Position numbers and translations under genes: made by a program. Below are positions 12,250-23,547 of a DNA stretch of 64,000 bases, piece after piece; position 1 is the first letter of the stretch; the number at the start of each line of letters is the position of its first letter. Below the pieces are notes generated by a model. It saw nothing but the letters and a program-made list of their open reading frames with translations. It was not told the DNA's origin and ran no database searches. Source of the DNA: Tretioscincus oriximinensis (Eukaryota; Chordata; Lepidosauria; Squamata; Gymnophthalmidae); the NCBI GenBank assembly GCA_022410635.1, contig JAJVDF010000238.1, positions 738,175-802,174 on the forward strand. Reading direction: 5' to 3'.

Positions 12250-12860
12250 TCTATTACACATTTACAATATATATAGCACTAATAATAGCTTTAACCTCAC
12301 TGGGTGTGACTGGAGGCCATTTTGGTAGGGCAGTGTCTGCAATTGCCAGTTTTGTTAATTTCTTAGATTCCTCAGGGGAGTCATGATTAAATAGGTCCCT
12401 GTAGAAAGCTTCCCAATGTACAGCTGGAATGGGACAGTCCATTGTGAAGTGCACATTCCTTAATTTACTAGACACAATGTTCCAAAAAACAATTGTATTT
12501 TGATTCTTTGTGGCCAGCTCTAGTTCTGTCCAGATCCTTTTACAGAATGTTGCCTTCTTTATTGATATTAATTTCTTATAGTGTCTTTTGATGCTGAGCA
12601 TATTATAATGTTCATGCCCATGTGGATTCTGCAAAGCTCTTCTCATAGCTATTCTTAATTTTTTCCTGGCTTGTACACACTCATTGNCATACCATGGGTT
12701 ATTNCGTTTAATAACCTTTCGCCCATTATGCTGAACAGTTGTGAATCTTTTTAACTCTTTACTAAGTGTATGGTATGCCTGTAGAGCGGATTTATAGTCA
12801 TTTGCCACCTTTATTATGGTTTGCAGTTTTCCACCAGGGATGAGCTTAATAATTTTTCAA
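12250..12860 (-). repeat. Non-LTR retrotransposon ORF fragment (endonuclease-RT linker)
   Basis: A 184-codon minus-strand open frame (12254-12808) with two Ns. It contains N-N-P-W-Y-x-N-E-C-V-Q-A-R-K-K-L-R and W-E-A-F-Y-R-D-L-F-N, the pattern seen between the endonuclease and reverse transcriptase domains of several LINE clades, ahead of the RT. It differs from the CR1 copies in this window. The clade was not resolved. No RT catalytic motif remains. Confidence 0.6.
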
Positions 12861-13929
12861 TTTGTGTGACATTAACAAACTGCCATTTAACAATGTTTAA
12901 ACAGTCCTAAGTTTTGCCAGTTGAAATAATTAGATGACTGGCATTCTTTCAGAGCATAGAACATTTCACGATATAATAATTCTAGCAGTTCTTGATGGGA
13001 CCATATTTCCTTTGACACAGATGGAGAGAAAGAGGGAGGCACTGATTCCTTCTCTCCTCCTGCTTGTATTGTTTGATGGAGAGCGTAGCTGAAGAAGCTG
13101 CAGCATCAAGGCAAAGAAGCAGCAATTAGGAGCTTCAGGAGGTGAGAGGGCTCTCCTTTTAGTCAAGTGCCCAACCATATCATGCTAGTTGACATATCCA
13201 TTGCAGAGCAAAATATCTCATAAACACAATCTGCACTGTATTTGTACTGCTTTGCATGGCAACCGTTTTTCAGCAAATATCTCCAAGTTCATTGAAGATA
13301 TGTGGCCTACCATGGTCTATCTTAGCCATTATTCCAAGATATAACCCAGAATAAGGCTTAATGTAGAAAAGGCATCACCCCAAACCAAGAGTTAAAACCA
13401 TATCATCCATCTTAATATAGCAGAAAATCTTGACACTTTAGAACATAAGAACACAAGAAGAGCCATACTGGATCAGGCTAGAGCCCATCTAGTCCAGCAT
13501 TCTGTCGCACACAGAGGCCAACCAGATGCACCTGGGCAGTCTGAACAGAGGAAAGCAAAATATGCACCTGTTCATGACTCCCTACAAATGGTATTTCAGG
13601 AGTCCTGCCTGTTGCACCATCCCAGAGGCAACATCCATCCTACTACCCATTTATACTGTTGTTGGCTATAAACCTGTCTAGTCTTGTCTTGAAGCTATCC
13701 AAGCTGTTAGCTACCACTACCTCTTCAGGAAGTAAATTCTACAGGCTGATGACCTCCTGGGTGAAAAAAATACTTTGTTCTCACTTTTCTACCCATCAGT
13801 TTAAGGAGTGTCCTCTGGTGTTGTGTGATAGAGAAAACATTTTTCTCTATTCACCCTATCCATCCCATGCATGATTTTGTACACTTCAATCAGATCACCT
13901 CTCAAACATTGCCTTTCGAGGCTGAAGAG

Positions 13930-14730
13930 NCACAGATGTTGCAGCCTGAATTCATAATGTAGGTGCTTCAGACCCTTGATCATTCTTATTGCTCTTTTCT
14001 GCACCTTCTCTAGTTCCATAATATCCCTCTTGAGATGTGGGGACCAAAATTGAACACACTATTCCAAATGTGGCCTCACCACAGATTTATAAAGAAGCAA
14101 AACAACATTTGCTGATTTGCTTTAGATTCCTTTCCTAATTATCCCCAACATGGAATTTGCCTTTTTTGCTGCTGCTGCACTGGGTTGACATCTTCATTGA
14201 ATTGTCCACCAACACCCCAAGATCTTTTTCTTGCTTGGTTACAGAAAACTAAGTTCCCATTAGGTGGCAGAAATAGTTGGGGTTCTTTGCCTCAATGTGC
14301 ACGACTTTGCACTTGCTTAAATTGAAGTGNCACAGATGTTGCAGCCTGAATTCATAATGTAGGTGCTTCAGACCCTTGATCATTCTTATTGCTCTTTTCT
14401 GCACCTTCTCTAGTTCCATAATATCCCTCTTGAGATGTGGGGACCAAAATTGAACACACTATTCCAAATGTGGCCTCACCACAGATTTATAAAGAAGCAA
14501 AACAACATTTGCTGATTTGCTTTAGATTCCTTTCCTAATTATCCCCAACATGGAATTTGCCTTTTTTGCTGCTGCTGCACTGGGTTGACATCTTCATTGA
14601 ATTGTCCACCAACACCCCAAGATCTTTTTCTTGCTTGGTTACAGAAAACTAAGTTCCCATTAGGTGGCAGAAATAGTTGGGGTTCTTTGCCTCAATGTGC
14701 ACGACTTTGCACTTGCTTAAATTGAAGTGC
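13930..14730. repeat. Exact 400-bp tandem duplication inside the CR1 copy
   Basis: Bases 13931-14329 and 14331-14729 appear identical letter for letter. The N at 13930 and the N at 14330 are exactly 400 bases apart, and each is followed by CACAGATGTTGCAGCCTGAA. The right copy runs on smoothly into ATTGAAGTGCATTTGCCACT. A perfect repeat inside an otherwise diverged element, with N at the junctions, points to an assembly error or a very recent duplication. Confidence 0.93.
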
Positions 14731-16091
14731 ATTTGCCACTTCGATGCTCACTCACCTGATTTCAATAGATCACTCTGGAATGCCTTCCAATCATTTTCAG
14801 TTTTCACTACCTTGAACAGTTTAATGTCGTCAGTGAACTTGGCTACTTCACTATTTACCCCGGAATCCAGATCGTTTATGAATATATTGAAAAGCAAAGG
14901 TCCCAGTACAGACCCCTGGGGTACCCCACTTCTTACCTCTTTCCACTCAGAGAACTGTCCATTTATTACTACCCTCTGTTTCTATCTTTTAGCCAGTTTC
15001 CAATCCAGGACAAAGTCTGTCCTCTTATATCATAAGTGTGGAGCATTTTAAGGAGCCTTTGATGAGGGAACTTTATCAAAAGCCTTCTGAAAATCTAGAT
15101 AGACAATATCAACTGGATGCTCTTTATCTACATCTTTGTTAACACTCTCAAAGCATTTCAGAAAGTTAGTAAGGCACGATTTACCTTTACAGAAGTCATG
15201 CTGAGTTTCATTCAGCAATGAGTGCTTCACCATGTGTTTAGTAATTTTGTCCTTAATTAGGGTTTCCAACACTTTACCTGGAACTGATGTTAAACTGATG
15301 GGCCTATAATTTCTGGGATCACCCCGGGATCCTTTTTTGAAGATTGGTGTTACGTTAGCTACCCTCCAATCTACTGGTACTATGCCTGATCTTAAGGAAA
15401 GATTAAATATTTTGGTTAGAAGTTCAGCAATTTTACATTTGAGTTCTTTAAGAATTCTTGGGTGAATGCCGTCTAGCCCTGGGGATTTATTAATGTTCAG
15501 ATTATTAAGGTTAGGAAGGACCTCCTCCCTTGTTATCTCTATCCAGTTTAATTCTTCTCGTGTTCTTCCTGAGAAGACTAAATCTGTTGTGGGTAAATAC
15601 CCTCTGTCTTCATCAGTGAAAACTGAAGAAAAGATTCATTTAACCTCTCTGCAATCTCCACGTCCTTCTTGATTATGCCCTTTTGTCCATTGCTATCTAG
15701 TGATCTGACTGCTTTTCTGATAGGATTCTTATTTCTGATGTATTTGAAAAAGTCCTTATTATTTCTTTTAGTATTCTTTGCAATGTGCTCCTCAAAGGTT
15801 TTCTTTGCATCTCTGACTACCACCTTGCATTTGGTTTGCCAAAGTTTGTGGCCCCTTCTGTTTTCCTCATTAGGATAAGCCTTCCACTTTTTAAATGAGT
15901 TTCTCTTCTTCTAAAGGCTTCCCTTACAGCAGAGGTAAGCCATATGGGTGGCTTCTTGGACTTGGTGGAAACTTTTCTTCTGTTGGGAATGCATTTTATT
16001 TGAGCTTCCAATATTGTATTTGCAATCAATTTCCACACTTTTTGAAGGGACTGGACTTTTCCCACTTTCCCTTTTAATTTTCTTTTTACCA

Positions 16092-16412
16092 GGCACGGAT
16101 AGCTCAGTTGCTTAGGAATTTGTCTCTCGCCTGGGAGATCGGGTTTCGAAGCCCTGTGTTGGAAGTGGGGAGGGGTAAGCACCTTCCACTAGCCTGTAGC
16201 TCTAGCCAACCCAGCTATTCGAAAGCATGAATTGCAAGAAATTGCAACTGACTGCAAGTAGATACATGGGAACCACCATAGCCTGGTGGGGAAGATAGAA
16301 TGTGAGCCTTCGGGCAAAAATATATCCTTGTAAGCTGCTTTGAGTCCCTTTGAAAAGGTGAGAAAAGCGGGGTATAAGAACCAAGTTCTTCTTCTTCTTC
16401 TTCTTCTTCATT
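16092..16412 (+). mobile_element. tRNA-derived SINE with CTT-repeat tail
   Basis: The head resembles a tRNA: GGATAGCTCAGTTGCTTAGG (A box) and GGGTTTCGAAGCCC (B box) at tRNA-like spacing. The body has GGGAACCACCATAGCCTGG, then GTAAGCTGCTTTGAGTCCC and GCGGGGTATAAGAACC, and the tail is (CTT)n. It is inserted in the CR1 endonuclease-linker region. A diverged copy lies at 55795-56078. It is not a tRNA gene: no cloverleaf 3' half follows. Confidence 0.82.
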
Positions 16413-16832
16413 TTCCTCATTTTGGGGAAATTTCCTTTATGAAAGTTGATGGTTTCTGTGTTAGAACTGCTTAACAATTTTCTATGCATGTTCAAGGTGA
16501 AAGTTATTGTATTGTGGTCACTGTTTCCTATGGGATCAATTACATCTTGTATCAGGTCCTGTTCCTTACTTAGGACTAAATCCGGGATTCCATTGTCCCT
16601 GGTTGGTTCTAAAACTACCTGCTCTAGGAAGCATTCAGTTAGCATGTCTAAGAATTTTGAACAAGAGTTTGCCCAATCAATGTGTAGATAGTTGAAGTCT
16701 CCCATTACTACTGTCCTTCCCTTTTTGGAAGCTTCAATGACCTCATGTTCCAGATAAGTATCTCTTTCAGGTGTTTGGTTAGGAGGCTGGTAGCATACTC
16801 CCAATATTAGACTTGTTTTCTAACTTGATAAT

Positions 16833-17049
16833 CCAGCAAAGGGGCTAGCAGCACTTTGAGACTAACTTGAGAAAAGTGGTTGGCATAAGCTTTCGTAGAC
16901 AGGTCTACTTCTTCAGATGAAGTAGCATCTGAAGAAGTGGACCTGTCTACGAAAGCTTATGCCAACCACTTTTCTCAAGTTAGTCTCAAAGTGCTGCTAG
17001 CCCCTTTGCTGGACTTTCTACTAGACTAACACGGCTATTTCTCTGAAAT
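16833..17049. mobile_element. Palindromic (fold-back) repeat with 12-bp target-site duplication
   Basis: A hairpin element: CCAGCAAAGGGGCTAGCAGC at the left is complementary to the right arm GCTGCTAGCCCCTTTGCTGG. The arms, of roughly 85 bp, meet near 16917-16930 around CTTCAGATG and CATCTGAAG. The right side extends to ACTAACACGGCTATTTCTCT. It is flanked by identical TAACTTGATAAT at 16821-16832 and 17050-17061. It is inserted at the end of the long CR1 copy. Related copies lie at 28324-28478, 46335-46510, 36795-36885 and 49440-49535. Confidence 0.85.
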
Positions 17050-18852
17050 TAACTTGATAATGTTATCCCCAGTGCTTCTGGGTTTTGGAAATTTCACAGT
17101 AATAGATGCAGATTACATAAATACTTCTTAGAGACACGTATGAAGGCACTTTTACTTTACTCAGGAGTAGCTACCCTTGTATTTACGGGTGCTTTTATAT
17201 AATGAGCAAAAATCCAGAAATATTGTCAAGAAGAATTTTGTAGGATACTCCATTTTCCTCGCATACCAATAGGGCATGACATTTTGGTAATCTACCTTTC
17301 ATGAAGTGCTGAATGCACTCAAATTGAATAGGTGACTATCCTAGTAATTATCCATGTTTNTTTCCAAAGTTGTCTATTCATATAAAGTGGCAAACATATA
17401 ACAGGGCTGCAATGGCCCTCTTTGCTCCATGTTTTAGTACTTAGCTAGAACATAATTGCCAATGTGCAATTGTAAATCTACATCTGCTGTTGAACAAAGG
17501 TGCTTAGAGGTGCTTCAACTGGTCCATTTTGAATCTCTGCGATCATTTTACATTACATGACTCTATCAATTAATATGTATGTATGGACTACTCTAATGAT
17601 TCTGAGTCGAATAAACCCATGGTGTTCATTACTACATTTATGATGGAAAGGACACTTCACAGCTGGAGGAAAGCAGCACTGATATTTCTAAGAAAAAAAG
17701 ACACACTGCAGCTAAATAATCAGATGGCAAGACTGTTAGAGGGTTTTCCCACTACTTACTGTGCATCTCATTAGCATCCTCTTTCAAACAACTCTGTGTT
17801 AATGAGTCTGATGCATTGTTCACAAAGCTCCCATGGCTACATTATCCTTGAGAAGATAGTGTATTCTGTGATAGTATATTCACAGTATCGTGCCTACCAT
17901 GAACTTTGCCATAAGCACAGCCATTCTAAAAGGTTTATTCCTGCATCATGATGAAATCCTGATTGCCATAGGTCCAGAAATGCTCCTGGTTTCCCTCTGC
18001 CCTGCACTCTGCTTTAAATAAGTGTTTCATTCTTCCTGATCAGTAATAATTGGATATAAATATAGCCACATTTACAGACATGGCTTCTCACTTGCGTTGT
18101 GGGGTGTGTGTGTGTTGATACTCCTGTTTTATTCCTAGCCATGCACACACAAGCATATTTGGTTCATTAATAAAAGAATGCTGGTATATATTTTGCCTTT
18201 TTCTACATCCATTATTCATAATAGCTACTGGGCTGCAGAACGGGCAGTGCCAGCAAGAATGAAGCTGTTCATGTTGATCTATGAAAGAGCCCCTCTTCCC
18301 CATTCCTTTTCATATAGAAATGGCTTGTTGAAATAATAAACTTGCTGAACTATATAGCATGCATTAGTATTTCATTAACTTTGAATATTTAAAAAGATCT
18401 GTAATCTTAACATTTTATTCTTCTTCTGCCACTCATTTTATGACCTCAATATACTCCAATGGAAACAGATTCTCATTGGAACAGGACCCAGTATTTAGCT
18501 ACCAGCAATATAGGTGCTCAAGCTGATACGACTTGCATGTTAGTCTTCAAGAAAATGGTCTCAGCAATTGGTGCAGGAAGACCATCTGTAGTTTCCTATT
18601 GCATTATTAATTTTTGGCTACAAGGACATGTTTTCTTGTCACATCTCAAGTAGATTGCAGAAAACCACCATCTCCTTGGGTGATCTTCTATCCAATCAGC
18701 AAGGTAAGGGGACCGGGGTTACTAAACCTGCGTTGCTGATTCACTCAAGTGATGATTGCCCATAAACGAATGGATTTACATTACATGAATGCCATGGTAT
18801 TTTACCATCCATTCATTCTCAGTAAACTTTAGTGATGTGTAAATATACATAC

Positions 18853-18925
18853 TGTTCAAAACAATTAAGGGAACACTGTAACATAACAGAACAAAGTGTT
18901 CCCTTAATTGTTTTGAGCAGTATAT
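18853..18925. mobile_element. Short hairpin MITE (Tc1/mariner-type ends)
   Basis: Nearly perfect inverted repeats, ACTGTTCAAAACAATTAAGG with GGAACAC, and the complement ending CCTTAATTGTTTTGAGCAGT, separated by about 15 bp. The ends resemble the TGCTCAAAA...GGGAACAC termini of vertebrate Tc1/mariner MITEs and lie in TA-rich DNA. No coding capacity. Confidence 0.65.
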
Positions 18926-19008
18926 ATTTATATTACCAATAATTATACATACTACCAATGATTTATCTTTGGTAGTATATATAATTATTGGTAATATAAA
19001 TATTATCA
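18926..19008. repeat. AT-rich hairpin adjacent to the MITE
   Basis: TATTTATATTACCAATAATT followed by ATACATACTACCAA is complementary to TTGGTAGTATATATAATTAT plus TGGTAATATAAATA across a loop of about 12 bases. The two hairpins abut. This could be a second MITE or palindrome-prone sequence. Confidence 0.6.
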
Positions 19009-21445
19009 CCAATACTCATACAAATTACCTATTTCGCATTCTCTAAAGTGGCATCAATGGCTGTATATAATCAGGACCATTTCCTGTATTTGATTACATG
19101 GTCCCAGCCAAAAACATAGGAGCCAGGGCTATCATAAAATGCCAAAAGGTAGTAGGGATATTACTTCTTGCCATATCCTTTCAAATGCAGATGATAGACC
19201 TTTCCACAGATTTACTTAACTGCATGCCTTACTCACAATTTCCAGAAGCCAGACAACCATCTTCCCCTCCTTTTGTTGTTTTCTGCATGTTTTCTGGATT
19301 CCAGAAATGAGATGACTTTGTATGTACCTTATCACGCGTACACGTGAGTGTGACAATCACAGAAAATCTGATGTTGTTGCTGGATTTTCTGTGATAGTTT
19401 TCAACGTGTTTTCTTTATATTGTAAAAAGCATTGCATTGGTCTGACACAGTTTTCTTGCCCCTTTTGATAAATGTCTCATACATTATAAACTGTTAGCAT
19501 AAGAATTTAACCTAGCGACCTTAGACTCTTTATCTTTAGCTTCTTAGGAACTCAGGTGAGAGAGACTGAAGTATTTCAAATAAAAAAATAAACGTGTTCC
19601 CACTCTTAAATCACAAGATGGAATGTTTAGCAGACCTTCCCACATTTCATACTAAGGTTGCTTAGAGAATCCACCTCTCTTTCAAATAGCCAGGATCTCT
19701 TAATGAGAATGAAATCTGCTTCTAAATGAGCCAAAATCATTTTATTCAGGAAAATACTTCAATGTTTGAAGATTCTAAGCACTTTATTTCAAATTTCCAC
19801 AAAAAAGTGNAATTTTTTAATTAAACTAAATATTTTTTTAAAAAAATGCTTTTAAAAATATCCTTATTGTCCCTAAATTTTTGCAGGTCTAGGCACTGTG
19901 CCTATATTAGTCTCTAACTGGGAAGTCTAGCCCTGATCTGGCTAATACGTTATACCTTGGTTTCATATAAAATACCATGCCTTTGTGCTCATTTGTAGAC
20001 ATGAAATGACAAAATCATGCATACTGTGTGCATTGGCATTTTGATGATCAGAAACAAAATCCTGCCATTATTTACTGCCATGATTGGAACATGGTTAATC
20101 ATTTTGTCTGATACAAGTGGCTGTTCTTCTTTGCAAACATGTGAACAGTTCCTGCCCTCCCCCTGGCTTTGTATGCCTAGAGCCTTTTCAGTTGATAACG
20201 TAGCTAATAAAATATATTAATGGCAATTAAACACTGAAAATATCTAGAGAGGTAAATTTCTTCTTAGAACATTAGTGGTATATCAAAAGAAAAAGAAAGA
20301 AATATTTTCGACAATTCACTGCAAAGCAATTGTTTTCATAGTTATTAATATCGGTAACTTTTGTAAACTCAAATAACGAAGAAATGTACTGTTTTCTAGC
20401 CTATAGTTTTGCAGTCCTATCCATGCATTTCAGCTAAGTTATACAAAGGAAGGAATAATCAGATTTACTGTAAACGCTTGGGATGACTGCTGCCACAGTT
20501 CAGAAAATGAATGCACAATTTGCAAAAGAAAAAAAACAGCACTGGAAGTATAGCCTTTAGCAGAAAGGCATTTAGCAATGTTTAATCTAATCCCATTCAT
20601 TTTTTTTCCAAAATCACAAGTTGACTTAATTTTCATGCAATTTAAAATAAGTTTAAATTTTTCTTTACACAAAACAAGACTTAAATTTGTTTCAGCGGCA
20701 AAATTTTAATGCATAATTTCCGATACCCCCCCAACCCATTTTCCCCAAATGACAAACACTCAAAATCACATTCCTATCAATATTATAAAATACAGGGTAA
20801 CACTAAAAGAGAGGGGAACCATGCAATTTTTTCCCCAAAAAAATCGACTGCTGAAATTAAAAGGGTAACAAAAAGTGCATATTTTGGAAACACAAGCTTA
20901 TTAGCACACATACAATGCATTATATTTTACTGTAGGAGGAAAAAGCTTCTAAATTCTGTTATGTCAATGCATTGTTCAAATCTAGAAGGTAAAGGTTGTG
21001 GTTGGAAGGGNTTTTTAAAATGACAGTATATAATTTCACATCTTATAGAAAAAAGGAATATAAATATATACGGATGTCCTGTTGCCATTTCGTTCNTCAA
21101 AAACAGAACAGGACAGTAGATGCCTTAAAGCCATACAAGTAAAAATAATTCTTAAAACACATTGGTTTTATTTTTCTGTATACACTGTCCTTTTAACTAC
21201 AGGGATAACTTGATACTGAGCATGTGCAATGAAGAAAAAGCTTGCAATGTCCGTGTGAAGAATGGGTGAAGAAAGGGAATGAAGGGGTGTGGTATCTCAA
21301 TCAAGATTAAAATGAAACTGATAAAGCGGCATATGGACTGGATACAAATTAAAAAAAAAACATGTTTATTCACTGAAGGGACTGGTTAATGGAGACTGCC
21401 AGCACGTTGCCATGGAAACACTGACTGAGCTGTACCATCTCATAC

Positions 21446-21519
21446 CTTATCCAATACATTCCTGGTTGTTGGTAGTAGTCCAAAGACCCTGATCTCTTGA
21501 TGGTAAACCCGTGGTCCAG
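21446..21519 (-). CDS. DCLK1: DCLK1 alternative cassette exon that shifts the last-exon frame
   Basis: 74 nt encoding L-D-H-G-F-T-I-K-R-S-G-S-L-D-Y-Y-Q-Q-P-G and M-Y-W-I plus two bases of Arg. Acceptor CTGCTCAG, donor GTATGA. The length is not a multiple of three, so inclusion makes the last exon continue [22 protein letters not shown] instead of T-T-A-L-D-K-E. Both tails are known for mammalian DCLK1. The exon sits between introns of 10.3 and 12.2 kb. Confidence 0.96.
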
Positions 21520-22169
21520 CTGAGCAGAGAGAAACGGGGCAACTCAGTGGATCGACATTATGCTAGAGAATTAAGACCTCCAGACCAAAACTATTCCTCA
21601 TTTGCTGCAAATTTATTTATTGTTCATTTTTACACTAGCATCCTGGGGACAAAAATAGTCTACCGACTGGAAAGAGAAACAAGAAAATGGACAAATGATA
21701 AAAGATGAAACTAGTTCTAGTGCCTACCTGCATAAATAAAATCCTGATATATTTTAAACTGAAAGAACAATTCATTTGCTTCAAGTTGACAAACTGTTTG
21801 GACAGAAAAAAATAGGCCTCGGTTCTAGATTGGGGTGCATTTTTTTTTACCTTCCCTTTTATTTTCGGATTACACGATAAGCAAATCATATCTCACTGTG
21901 TATTTCTGGAAATGTTTAAAGATTAAACGAACCATATTTTGACTTCCATTTGTGTTTGTAACTCAGAATTTGGGCTCGTTTTAAAAAAGTTTTACTATTC
22001 TAGACAAGAACTGGATCACTATGCATTGCCCTACCAACCTTATGAAATTTTAAAATATCTGAGTATCAGATTGTCATGACCATCCCCAAATGCAAGCCAT
22101 AATCTCAAACAGATTTTTTTTAGGGTGAAATACCTTAGTAGATGTGGAATTTCCCTTTAGCTTGGGGAG

Positions 22170-22286
22170 TGGCTGCATCCAGATGTCTCTCACTTATTTC
22201 ATTATACACTAAAAACACTGTTCAGACTGCATTATTCTGAAATCTCCACCTATAGCGGAATACCTAAGTGGTGCCTGGATGCATCT
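22170..22286. mobile_element. Degraded inverted-repeat element related to 4205-4355
   Basis: The left end GGCTGCATCCAGATG and CACTTATT match the inverted ends of the 4205 element, and the right end has TAAGTGGTGCCTGGATGCAT. The interior is diverged. Confidence 0.45.
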
Positions 22287-23399
22287 GCACAGCAGCCAGA
22301 ACAGCACTATGAAACAATATTACATATTTCACAATGATTGCTTACTGGCTCAAGAGGGTTGGAAAGAGGCAAGGCGAGCATACAGCAAGCACGAATCATC
22401 ACCTCTGCATGGTCAGGTATCCAGACGTGCATTGTTTGGGGGTTCTGCATGTGTGCACTGCCTCCCGACAGCAGCAGACAAAGAGTCCTTGTACTATAGC
22501 ATGAAAATGGGCTATGAGAGTTCTTTTTCCCATTACAAATATAAAGGGTAATTTAGCACTATATCACACCATCCTTGTATAAATGCTGTCAAACTGTGGT
22601 ACTGACAGCACAGTAACACAACAATAATGCTAAAAATAGCACTCTGACAGCAAACTCTGTTGGGTACATCTTGAGCATTTTTAAACAGGAAATCAAATGT
22701 TATTTTACTTCAAAATGTTCTGCGGAAAGAAAAGGCCACGCTGTTCGGTTTAATACTGGAGACTGCTACTATATATATATTATAAATACATTTATATTCA
22801 AGTGGAGGAACCTCTTTCTTTTTGTTTCATTCCTTAAAAATATGATGCTACAATGTAGTATTGAAAGTTTACAGTTTAAATTATGGTAGACAGTTTGAAA
22901 CATTTCCTGGTTTGCTTATTGTAACGTGTACTTTAACTTGGAATATACAGGGCATAAAATAAAATGTCTCTTTATTTTGTTCCATTAACCTATGTTTTCA
23001 TCTTATCTTACACAAAATAAAACATCCCAGATGACTAAACACTGTGTGTCTTGCTCGGCGCTTTCTATAGACCCGATCTATGCTTGCCATCTACTGGCAT
23101 ATAAGTGTAATGCTCCTGATGTGCAATAGGCCACCACTTAAATGCTTTTTTTTGAATTCTGCATTATAATTTGAGTCTACAAATTATTTTTAGGAAGAAT
23201 CTTATATAAGGCAATTTGTACATTATTTGTTTATTGCTAACTTCAGCATTTTAAGTACATGAAACAATAAAAGCAAATGAAATATCTTACAAATAACGTC
23301 TAGAGAAAATGAGAAAAGTAAGTAAAGAATATGCCCTTCCTGCACTGTGTCTTATTCTGGATTACATCCCAGAATAGGTGCCTTCTATCTGCATACTGA

Positions 23400-23547
23400 T
23401 ACAGATCGTAGTAGGTTTCTATTCTCCTTTGGGAACTGTACAGTTTTAATTGCATTTCTTGTTTTTATGCATCTAAATTTTGCAATCTGCCTTGAGACCT
23501 CAGGGCATATGGTGGGATATAAATTCAATAAATATGTGATAAACAAT
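23400..23547 (+). repeat. L2-like 3' end
   Basis: TTGCAATCTGCCTTGAGACC, then GGTGGGATATAAATTCAATAAATA, is the L2/SINE-type tail also seen at 40740 and 43270. Short and old. Confidence 0.55.

Larger units (their letters stand above)
13441..16820 (-). mobile_element. CR1-clade LINE, long ORF2 copy, broken
   Basis: The longest LINE here, 3' end on the left with TTATGTTC-type units at 13441. Reading leftward from 16804 it shows the endonuclease (G-V-C-Y-Q-P-P, V-M-G-D-F-N, G-N-S-D-H-N) and the linker. Next come RT blocks: L-D-F-Q-K-A-F-D-K-V-P near 15090, G-V-P-Q-G-S-V-L-G-P near 14900, and F-T-D-D instead of the usual F-A-D-D near 14840. Last is the C-terminal region. The frame is broken many times, by a SINE (16092-16412) and by an exact 400-bp duplication (13931-14730). 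Immobile. Confidence 0.9.
9218..21445. other. DCLK1: DCLK1 intron between cassette exon and last exon
   Basis: A 12.2-kb intron. About 9.2-10.68 kb shows no repeat or gene. Then follow L2-like ends (10690-11730), a LINE ORF fragment (12254-12850), a long CR1 copy with a nested SINE (13441-16820), a fold-back repeat (16833-17049) and two hairpins (18853-19010). The last roughly 2.4 kb before the cassette exon (19.0-21.4 kb) has no recognisable repeat, which is compatible with conserved splicing-regulatory sequence. That reading is an inference only. Confidence 0.7.

Noticed and set aside
16092..16160. Possible tRNA gene
   Set aside because: A and B boxes are present, but the acceptor and T arms do not close and a SINE body follows.
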